A stretch of 17,547 bases of DNA from Armatimonadota bacterium (GTDB taxonomy: Bacteria; Armatimonadota; Armatimonadia; Armatimonadales; Armatimonadaceae): contig JAURHZ010000013.1 in assembly GCA_030833025.1 (NCBI GenBank), forward strand, positions 1-17,547, read 5' to 3'. The notes beneath the pieces were generated by a model. That model did not search any database. It saw only the letters and a list, made by a program, of their open reading frames with translations, and had not been told where the DNA came from. The number at the start of each line of letters is the position of its first letter. Positions within the stretch are counted from its first letter, which is position 1. The position numbers were made by a program, and so were the translations under genes. Of this stretch, positions 1-6,640 are shown one piece after another.

Positions 1-741
1 CGACCATACCTGTGTGTGGAAGCCTATTCGCTCATTGCACCTCCGTCGGAGGCCATTTACCATGCAGCAGCTGCAATCGAAATGGTTCATACCTTCAGCC
101 TCATCCACGATGACCTGCCTGCGCTCGATAATGATGACCTCCGCCGTGGGCAACCTACAGTCCACGTAAAGTACGGAGAATCGACGGCAATCCTTGCGGG
201 GGATGCTTTGCTGGCAATGGCATTTGATGTCCTGAGTCAGGCACACCTAGGTACAGCTGAGCAACGCATTACGGCAGTCAGGATGCTTGCAACAGCGTGT
301 GGCCCGGCTGGTATGGTAGGCGGCCAGATTGATGACATCGCCTATGAAGGCAAACCCCTCACGGGTGAGCAGCTACAACACATTCATGTGCGTAAAACAG
401 GTGCCCTTCTGGAAGCGAGTGTGGGAATCGGCCTCACGTTTGCCGGCGCCGGCCCGGATGACATGGAGCGCTTGGTACGTTATGCGCACTGCATCGGACT
501 CGCGTTCCAAATTGTAGATGACATCCTCGATGTAACAGGTGATACTGCAACACTTGGTAAGCCTGCCGGATCAGATTTGGGTCTAGACAAAGCAACCTAC
601 CCAAAGATTTTTGGACTTGACGGTGCAAAGCAAATGGCACTAACGCTGACCGCGGATGCAAAGGATGCGCTTACTCCCTACGGCGAAAAGGCATCCCGAC
701 TTAACGCACTCGCAGATTATCTCCTAACGCGCTCTTACTAG
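1..741 (+). CDS. ispA: Short-chain polyprenyl (probably farnesyl) diphosphate synthase, C-terminal part
   Basis: The gene is cut at its 5' end. The frame is open from base 1 and begins RPYLCVEAYS, where RP matches the end of the conserved GK(R)xRP motif, so about 40-50 N-terminal residues lie outside the window. A GTG at 16 is internal, not a real start. Both aspartate-rich motifs are present: the first (DDLPALDNDD, codons from base 109), with the two extra residues typical of bacterial type II enzymes, and the second (QIVDDILDVTGD, near base 510). KTGALLEAS lies between them. An aromatic residue five positions before the first Asp suggests a short product, farnesyl or geranylgeranyl diphosphate. 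The family condenses isopentenyl diphosphate with allylic diphosphates in the cytosol, using Mg2+. The usual neighbours xseB and dxs are not seen downstream. Family assignment is firm; product length is inferred. Confidence 0.93.
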   Translation, partial: RPYLCVEAYSLIAPPSEAIYHAAAAIEMVHTFSLIHDDLPALDNDDLRRGQPTVHVKYGESTAILAGDALLAMAFDVLSQAHLGTAEQRITAVRMLATACGPAGMVGGQIDDIAYEGKPLTGEQLQHIHVRKTGALLEASVGIGLTFAGAGPDDMERLVRYAHCIGLAFQIVDDILDVTGDTATLGKPAGSDLGLDKATYPKIFGLDGAKQMALTLTADAKDALTPYGEKASRLNALADYLLTRSY

Positions 742-812
742 CGTTTCATTTGCCCAACTGATTTGATTGCGATGGAATAAACAGGACCGCCTGCATTGGA
801 CATCGGTGACTA

Positions 813-863
813 TTGATACAAAAACGAACCGCCTCAGTCAGTTCCTGACTGGGGCGGTTCGTT
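813..863 (-). terminator. Strong intrinsic terminator of the GH42-like gene
   Basis: The arms 823-841 and 845-863 pair over 19 positions with one G-T wobble around a three-base loop (842-844). Read on the minus strand the stem is followed by TTTTGTATC. It begins 14 bases after the stop codon of the large minus-strand gene. On the plus strand the bases after the stem are not T-rich, so termination of the converging ispA transcript is possible but weaker. Confidence 0.88.
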
Positions 864-876
864 GTCAAACGTAAGG

Positions 877-3800
877 CTACTCGCCCTCTGGTGCCTCTGG
901 CTCTACGGCTGTTTCCTGTGGCACAGCCACAGCTTCAGACGTATCAGTTGATGCCGCTTCACCGTCGGGAGAAGCAACATCCTCTGTCACCTTTTTGGCA
1001 CGCCGCGGCGCAGCCCGGCGGCGCTTTGCTGGTGCATCCTCTACTGGAATGATCGCTTCCAACGGTTGCAGCTCATCCGGTACCGGAGGCAGCTCACCCG
1101 TTACTTCTGTTGATTCCGGTAGAAGCTCATCCAATGGAGGCAGCGTCTTGGTTTCGCCAGAAGCAGCTGGAGCATTCTCAGCCAACGGCTCTGCCACTTC
1201 GCGGTCGTAGCCTTCGCCGCGACGGCGTCGGCGGCGACGCCGAGTCTGCTCACCGGTATTCGGGTCAGTCTCGATGTCCACCGCCTTGGTCTCCATCATG
1301 TGATCAGGCATCATGGCGATGGCCTTTGCCAACAAATCTTCCTCTGGTGCTGGATCAACCTGCGTAGGAACATCATCCGCTTCGAACACAAACGGTTCGA
1401 ATACCGGAAGAATGTCCTCTGCAAATCCATCAACGACACCGCCGCCATCCGCGCCGTACTCTGCTTGGACATCAGGGCCACCGATGACCAGTAGTCGGGT
1501 CCCCTTCTCGGGAATCGGGAAACCACGACCATAGCCACGGGTGGTGATCACTTCGCCGTAGACAACGTCGTAGAGACCAGAATCGACTGGAAGCATCACC
1601 TTGATGCCACCGCCTGGACCTGAATGGATAGCAAGCCAGTTGTCAGACACCCACATCACGTCATCATCTGCTTGATACCGGTGTATTCCAGCTAGGCGGC
1701 AGAGGTTACGTAGAAGGCCAAGGCTGAGCACTGGTTCTCCAATAAACATGCTCTGGTGACGCGGATGCTTGCGGATTGCTACGGATGGATTGTGGTTTGG
1801 ATACTCCGCCAATGTCCTTGAGCGGAAGTCATCCACTGCGATTAGCGGGTGTCGCCGAACAGAATCACCGAACGACATCCCGTTAATGCCTTCCAGCAGC
1901 GGCGTCCCTGAGTTGTTTAAGAACGTCGAGCCTGCCTTGCTTGCATACGGTTGAAGCTTTAGGTGCACGCCAACGAGCTCAGAGACCTCGCTGACAGGGC
2001 CATCGATACAACCTGGCGCCATCATCCAAACAACCGTCGTACCGTGGTTGTTCAGCTTTGTACGTATCGCTGATCGCGTTGCTTCCGGTATGGTCAACGC
2101 ATTCAACAGAACTGCAAGCTTGACGGTGTGCGAGAACTTCTCAGATGCCAAATCAGACAAGAGATAGTAACCGACATCGACACCCGAACGTGCAAAGGTA
2201 TCGCGATGCGCACCCACCAGACCATTCAGCAGGTCTTCATCACGAACACTCATACAGGATGCTTCATCAACGAAAACAGCAACTGCAGGTGCCGGAACTG
2301 GCTCAGTTCGCTTTAGCTGACGGTCAAGGTGTACATAGGCAAAGTCCACCATCGCGGCCAGTGCTTCCCAAATCTCTTCCGTATCCAACCAGCCCTCACC
2401 CCAGAGGTCCATCCAGGAAATTCCCGTACCCTTGGCAAGTGCTGCACCAAAGTTACGTGCATGCACTGTCTGGGTTTGACGCAGGTCATCGAGGCGAACA
2501 TTGTAAGAGTCAGGAGACTCATCGGATGCCAGATATGTCTTCGTGTCATCCTCAGCAATCCAGAGCTTGCCGTGCAATGCGATACTGTCAACAGGGCTTG
2601 GGAACGGTGCACTCCCACCGGCTTCTCGGCCGGTGTATGAGAACGGACCGGTAAGCATGTCGACGTACGGCGCAGCCAGAACATCGGCGAGTGCCAAATG
2701 TCCACTATGCCCCCGCGGAAGCTCGAAGGTGTAACCATACGAAACGGCAACGGTCAGCTTATCGCCCGATGTTTCCTTGACAACACGGCCAAGACGGTTG
2801 ATGACCTGGGCTGCGATGGCGGATGAGAATTTGTGGTAGTCCACCCATCGGCGCTCCCGTGGTCCGAAGAACTGGTTAGCCCCAACAGGGAAGTTTGTGG
2901 GAGCCGGGTAGCTTGGAACATCCGCATTATCAAAGGTGACATTACCATCATGCCAAGCTGCGCGGAGCTGGACGACATTGCCGCGATACTCTGACCGTAG
3001 CCAGCGTCGGAATGCTTTGGTATTGACAGGTGAGCGGTCATAGCCGGCTACGCGGTCATATATCCATTCCCCATGTTCAAGGTAAACGCCAAGGATACGG
3101 CTTGCGTGTGGTCCAGCGGCGACTCGCTCGATGGCAGCACGAAGTGCATCTTCGGCATCGCCGGCCCAGAAAGCCTGCGAACCAAGAGAAACATCACCCG
3201 TTGGGCCATCTACACCAATCGCCATGTCATCCGGGTTACGGCGAACCCAGCCACTTGGAGGAGAGAAGATCAAACGTGGAAGAATCATCGCTTCCGGTGC
3301 GATTTCAGCGACGAATTGCAGCATTTCCTCAAGGTGAGTGTAGTTACGCTCATCCGCAGCGGTGCGCCATGGTAAGTGCGCAAGCATCGTAAAGATTCGG
3401 ACACCGGCCTGGTATGCGTAGCGAATCTGCCTCTGCGCAACCGAGCGATCGAAATCCCCTTCGGTGTTGACAAAGAACATGATGGCTGGGCGGGCATCGC
3501 CGTTTACATGCAGTACCGGTCGGCCGTTAACAACAGTGATGTTAGATGCCGAGAAGCGCTCAAGTAGCTCTGTCGAAAGCGGTGCGAATACAGGAGGCAG
3601 AGGCTCTTCTGGAATTGGTACCAAAAGTGGAATTGCCGGAGGCAAGTTGGCTGATCGCTGAGTACGCCGTGCTGGAGTCGCATTTTCATCTGCATCTGTT
3701 TCAGTTGCATCTGACGCGGTGTCTCCCCCAAGCATAAGCTGCGGAGCTGCTACCGTACGGGTACGGCGAAGCCCACGACCACGCCGGCGGTCGCCACGTC

Positions 3801-4650
3801 CATCCTCACCATCGGAGTCCACATCACTACCAGACGCATCGGCTGACTCAGCTGCTGGATTTGCTTCTGTTCCGTCCGATTCAACGGTGCGTCCGCGTCG
3901 GCCACGGCCACGGCGGGAACGTCCAGAGCGTGCAGAAGCATCCTGTGATACATCACCTGTTGTTGGTTCATCGGAATCACCGGTTGTCTCGTCTGTTTCC
4001 TGACCAGCTTCCGATGTCACATCTGTTCCACGACCGCGCCGACCACGGCCACGACGTGTGCGTTGATTCCGAGAACGATTTGTATCACCCGGTTCGGCGG
4101 AGACCTCACCATTCTCATCAGTTTCATTACTGGGTGGAGCAGAATCCGTGTTTGTAACATCGGGAGCCGCTACGACCACTGTCGTTTCCACTTGACGACG
4201 ACGACCGCGTGTCCTCTGCGGGACTTTCGTGTCGACCTGTACATCGGGTTCCGTACTCGTGATACTGGCTGGTTGAATATCGACTGTCTCTTGGGATGCT
4301 TCCACAGCTTGTTTAGCTGGCCGGCGGGTACGCGTTTGACGTGCGGGAGTAGCTACCTCTTCGGTTGGTTGATTGGCTTCATCCGCTTGGACATTTTCGA
4401 CAGTAACCGCATCAACGGCTTTAGCACGTGTCCGCCGTGGCTTTGGAGTCGGCTGCTCCGCTGGTGCATCGGTAGACGCGTCGTCAGCGACTGCACTAGC
4501 AGTGGTGCTAGCTGCAGGGCTTTTACGTGTCCTGCGTGGTTTCGGTGCAACTTCCGGTGTTGTTTCCAACTGATTTCCGGTTTCTGTGAGATTGGAATCT
4601 TGAGGTTCCACAGCTGTATCAGCATCTGTGGTGGTACGGCGTCTTGCCAT
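877..4650 (-). CDS. GH42-like glycoside hydrolase core with long Arg/Gly-rich disordered arms
   Basis: The product is 1257 residues starting at ATG 4650. An in-frame TTG at 4656 is open, but AAGGA lies 9 bases before the ATG and only 3 before the TTG. Residues 1 to about 365 are low-complexity: PKPRRTR twice, then RRGRGRRGRG-type blocks separated by acidic Ser/Thr/Asp/Glu spacers. Residues about 365-1085 look like a three-domain GH42 protein: a TIM barrel, a trimerisation-like domain from about 790 (VAVFVDEASC), and a small beta domain. Glu528 (in LEHGEW) and Glu700 (in LWIAEDD) fit the acid/base and nucleophile positions. Their spacing of 172 is close to that of the two catalytic Glu of known GH42 enzymes. 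However, the Asn normally before the acid/base Glu is Gly here. The tail from 1090 is again disordered, with eight consecutive Arg near residue 1140. There is no signal peptide, so it should be cytoplasmic. RNA binding by the arms is inference; activity and substrate are unknown. Confidence 0.72.
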   Translation of the reverse strand: MARRRTTTDADTAVEPQDSNLTETGNQLETTPEVAPKPRRTRKSPAASTTASAVADDASTDAPAEQPTPKPRRTRAKAVDAVTVENVQADEANQPTEEVATPARQTRTRRPAKQAVEASQETVDIQPASITSTEPDVQVDTKVPQRTRGRRRQVETTVVVAAPDVTNTDSAPPSNETDENGEVSAEPGDTNRSRNQRTRRGRGRRGRGTDVTSEAGQETDETTGDSDEPTTGDVSQDASARSGRSRRGRGRRGRTVESDGTEANPAAESADASGSDVDSDGEDGRGDRRRGRGLRRTRTVAAPQLMLGGDTASDATETDADENATPARRTQRSANLPPAIPLLVPIPEEPLPPVFAPLSTELLERFSASNITVVNGRPVLHVNGDARPAIMFFVNTEGDFDRSVAQRQIRYAYQAGVRIFTMLAHLPWRTAADERNYTHLEEMLQFVAEIAPEAMILPRLIFSPPSGWVRRNPDDMAIGVDGPTGDVSLGSQAFWAGDAEDALRAAIERVAAGPHASRILGVYLEHGEWIYDRVAGYDRSPVNTKAFRRWLRSEYRGNVVQLRAAWHDGNVTFDNADVPSYPAPTNFPVGANQFFGPRERRWVDYHKFSSAIAAQVINRLGRVVKETSGDKLTVAVSYGYTFELPRGHSGHLALADVLAAPYVDMLTGPFSYTGREAGGSAPFPSPVDSIALHGKLWIAEDDTKTYLASDESPDSYNVRLDDLRQTQTVHARNFGAALAKGTGISWMDLWGEGWLDTEEIWEALAAMVDFAYVHLDRQLKRTEPVPAPAVAVFVDEASCMSVRDEDLLNGLVGAHRDTFARSGVDVGYYLLSDLASEKFSHTVKLAVLLNALTIPEATRSAIRTKLNNHGTTVVWMMAPGCIDGPVSEVSELVGVHLKLQPYASKAGSTFLNNSGTPLLEGINGMSFGDSVRRHPLIAVDDFRSRTLAEYPNHNPSVAIRKHPRHQSMFIGEPVLSLGLLRNLCRLAGIHRYQADDDVMWVSDNWLAIHSGPGGGIKVMLPVDSGLYDVVYGEVITTRGYGRGFPIPEKGTRLLVIGGPDVQAEYGADGGGVVDGFAEDILPVFEPFVFEADDVPTQVDPAPEEDLLAKAIAMMPDHMMETKAVDIETDPNTGEQTRRRRRRRRGEGYDREVAEPLAENAPAASGETKTLPPLDELLPESTEVTGELPPVPDELQPLEAIIPVEDAPAKRRRAAPRRAKKVTEDVASPDGEAASTDTSEAVAVPQETAVEPEAPEGE

Positions 4651-4804
4651 ATGCAAACATCCTTTGGGGACCCCGTGCGCTTCACGGGAACTGAGTGGTG
4701 TGCAGCAAAAGTGCTGCTGTTAGTAAGCGGTGGTCCCGCGGTTTGCCTGTGGATTCGCTCGACACAGTCTCCCCGGGGCAGTCCTCCAAACTTACCATCA
4801 AAAC
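4651..4804 (-). promoter_or_regulatory. Structured 5' leader of the GH42-like gene
   Basis: Read on the minus strand, this segment carries several perfect short helices: GTAAG (4795-4791) with CTTAC (4727-4723); continuing into TTTG (4790-4787) with CAAA (4744-4741); CTGTG/CACAG (4767-4763 with 4751-4747); GCGG/CCGC (4739-4736 with 4730-4727); GCAGCA/TGCTGC (4717-4712 with 4707-4702); and CCCGTG/CACGGG (4688-4683 with 4677-4672). The ribosome site AAAGGA follows. The first two helices enclose the third, as in a multi-helix junction. It could be an autoregulatory leader or a riboswitch-like element. I do not recognise a known class, and covariation has not been tested. Confidence 0.4.
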
Positions 4805-4810
4805 AATACC

Positions 4811-4838
4811 ATACTAATGAAACACAGCCGTGTTACAA
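4811..4838 (-). promoter_or_regulatory. Candidate promoter of the GH42-like gene
   Basis: On the minus strand TTGTAA (4838-4833) is followed after 16 bases by TAGTAT (4816-4811), a moderate sigma-70-type match. It would place the transcript start near 4804, just before the first leader helix. An overlapping TATGGT (4813-4808) is an alternative -10. Confidence 0.35.
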
Positions 4839-4868
4839 GGGTTTCGAATTGCGCCGGCGGACCCGGTA

Positions 4869-4897
4869 TTGATACCATGTGGTGAAGATTTTATATC
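4869..4897 (+). promoter_or_regulatory. Probable sigma-70-type promoter of purH
   Basis: TTGATA (4869-4874) and TATATC (4892-4897) are separated by 17 bases, with five and four matches to the consensus hexamers. The transcript would start near 4904, giving purH a leader of about 95 bases. No obvious PurR-type operator or purine riboswitch is visible in it. Confidence 0.5.
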
Positions 4898-4999
4898 CGG
4901 CTACACAACTGGCGTACGGGGATTACCTCGAGGGAATGTGGCATTATTACGGATGGGCCGTTCGCCTGGGCACGTATTACATCCCAGGAGATTTCACCG

Positions 5000-6598
5000 A
5001 TGGAGCTCATCCCCGTCCGCTCTGCTTTGCTAAGTGTTTCCGATAAGGCTGGTTTGTTACCGTTTGCCCAGCAACTTTCCACTCTCGGCGTAAAGCTCAT
5101 TTCCACCGGTGGAACTTGCAAAATGCTGGCAGATGCCGGTTTAGACGTTCGACCAATCGATGACCTGACAGGGTTTCCAGAAATGCTTGATGGCCGTGTC
5201 AAGACATTACACCCGTTTGTGCACGGCGGTATTCTCGCCGATCGTGACAAACCAGAACATATGGAGACAATTGCATCCCATGGCATCTCCCCCATCGATC
5301 TTGTCGTCGTAAACCTCTATCCATTTGCAGCAACGATTGCCAAAGAAGGCTGCACAATCGAAGATGCCATTGAAAACATCGATATTGGTGGCCCAGCAAT
5401 GGTTCGGAGCACTGCAAAGAACCATCACGGTGTAGCGATTGTCGTAAGCCCGAGCGACTATGCACGTATTATTGATGAGCTCACAAACCTCGGTGGCATT
5501 TCACTTGCATTGCGTAAGGAACTAGCAGCCAAAGCCTATGCACATACGGCCGCATACGATGCGATGATTGCTTCGTACCTTGAAACGCACTATGCAACGG
5601 ATGATGCTCCGGCAGAGCTTCCATCAACCCTTCGTATTACAGCAACACGTGAGCAGGTCCTACGTTATGGAGAGAATCCTCATCAAAAGGCAGCCTTCTA
5701 CACGGTTCGTAACACGACCGGCGAACCATGCATTGGGCGTGCAACGCGCCTCGATGCGAGTGGTAAGGAAGTCTCGTTCAACAACCTCTACGACCTTGAT
5801 GGTGCGCTTGAGTTAGTTAAGGAATTCCCAGAAGCTCCAACCGCAGCAATCATCAAGCATGCAAACCCTTGTGGATGCGCGCAAGGTGCGACACTCGCCG
5901 ATGCATTTGACCGCGCACGCGCAGCGGACACGATTTCAGCCTTTGGTGGAATCCTAGCCGTCAACCGAGTACTTGATCTCGCTACCGCACAGCGCATAAC
6001 CGGCCCAAACACATTCTTTGAGTGCATCGTTGCACCAGGCTATGATTCAGACGCACGTGAGCTTCTTGTTACAAAGAAGAAGTGGGGAGCAAATCTCCGG
6101 CTGCTTGAGGTCGGTTCATTGGATGGTGGTCCAGGAAAAAGTGGACTCGTTATCAAGCAAGTAGTCGGTGGTCTCCTCGTAGGAACGCGCGATTACGCAC
6201 CACTTGATCCGCGGGACTTTGTCATTCCCACACGGAGAACTCCGACCAGTGAAGAACTCAAGGAGCTCATGTTTGCCTGGCGTGTGGTCAAGCACGTAAA
6301 GTCAAACGCTATTGTGATGACTAAAGACGGCGCTCTACGCGGTGTCGGTGCTGGTCAAATGAACCGTGTACGCTCCGTACGACTTGCCATTGAGCAGGCT
6401 GCTGAACATGCAGGCGGATGTGTATTGGCATCCGATGCGTTCTTCCCGTTCCCAGATGGTCCGGAAACCGCGGCAAAGGCTGGCATCACGGCAATCATTC
6501 AACCCGGAGGCTCTGTCAAGGACGATGAGGTTATCGCAGTGTGTGATGACTACAATATCGCGATGGTCTTCACCGGTATCCGCCACTTCCGCCACTAG
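5000..6598 (+). CDS. purH: Bifunctional AICAR transformylase / IMP cyclohydrolase
   Basis: The 532-residue length is typical. The N-terminal MGS-like IMP cyclohydrolase domain (to about residue 200) shows VSDKAG, ISTGGT, GRVKTLHP, VNLYPF and IDIGGPAMVR. The transformylase part shows LRYGENPHQ, then IKHANPCG with Lys286-His287 as the catalytic pair, SAFGGILAVN, GAGQMNRV, ASDAFFPFPDG and the C-terminal TGIRHFRH. It catalyses the last two steps of purine synthesis: formylation of AICAR from 10-formyl-tetrahydrofolate, then ring closure to IMP. AGGAG lies 9 bases before the ATG. No other pur gene is nearby, so it appears to be a single-gene unit with its own promoter. It converges on lon with a 27-bp gap. 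Confidence 0.98.
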   Translation: MELIPVRSALLSVSDKAGLLPFAQQLSTLGVKLISTGGTCKMLADAGLDVRPIDDLTGFPEMLDGRVKTLHPFVHGGILADRDKPEHMETIASHGISPIDLVVVNLYPFAATIAKEGCTIEDAIENIDIGGPAMVRSTAKNHHGVAIVVSPSDYARIIDELTNLGGISLALRKELAAKAYAHTAAYDAMIASYLETHYATDDAPAELPSTLRITATREQVLRYGENPHQKAAFYTVRNTTGEPCIGRATRLDASGKEVSFNNLYDLDGALELVKEFPEAPTAAIIKHANPCGCAQGATLADAFDRARAADTISAFGGILAVNRVLDLATAQRITGPNTFFECIVAPGYDSDARELLVTKKKWGANLRLLEVGSLDGGPGKSGLVIKQVVGGLLVGTRDYAPLDPRDFVIPTRRTPTSEELKELMFAWRVVKHVKSNAIVMTKDGALRGVGAGQMNRVRSVRLAIEQAAEHAGGCVLASDAFFPFPDGPETAAKAGITAIIQPGGSVKDDEVIAVCDDYNIAMVFTGIRHFRH

Positions 6599-6640
6599 GT
6601 TTGTAGCAAACTGTGCTGGTCCAGATTACTGGGCCAGCAC
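6599..6640. terminator. Shared hairpin terminator between convergent purH and lon
   Basis: A 12-pair stem with one wobble (6613-6624 with 6629-6640) has loop ATTA at 6625-6628, and bases 6626-6628 of the loop are the lon stop codon. A second small hairpin (GTTTG 6599-6603 with CAAAC 6607-6611, loop TAG) sits directly after the purH stop. Neither side has a long T run, so efficiency is uncertain. The position between two converging genes supports a bidirectional role. Confidence 0.6.

Noticed and set aside
2145..2654. 169-codon plus-strand open frame within the GH42-like core
   Set aside because: It overlaps conserved barrel-coding sequence on the minus strand and its translation is rich in His, Pro and Cys without any recognisable motif, as expected of a shadow frame.
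4726..4740. Plus-strand AGCGGTGGTCCCGCGG resembling the conserved T-box antiterminator sequence
   Set aside because: The match is partial, there is no specifier stem upstream (that sequence codes for the opposite-strand gene), and the downstream gene is purH, not an aminoacyl-tRNA or amino-acid gene. It is better explained as the GCGG/CCGC helix of the minus-strand leader.
4063..4872. Long plus-strand open frame (269 codons) across the N-terminal part of the GH42-like gene
   Set aside because: It is antisense to the Arg/Gly-coding low-complexity region, where stop codons are rare on the other strand. Its translation shows no domain and it has no ribosome site.
4936..5046. Possible 36-codon aromatic-rich leader peptide overlapping the purH start
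   Set aside because: The AGGGA is too close to its ATG, it runs into purH in another frame, and nothing suggests attenuation.
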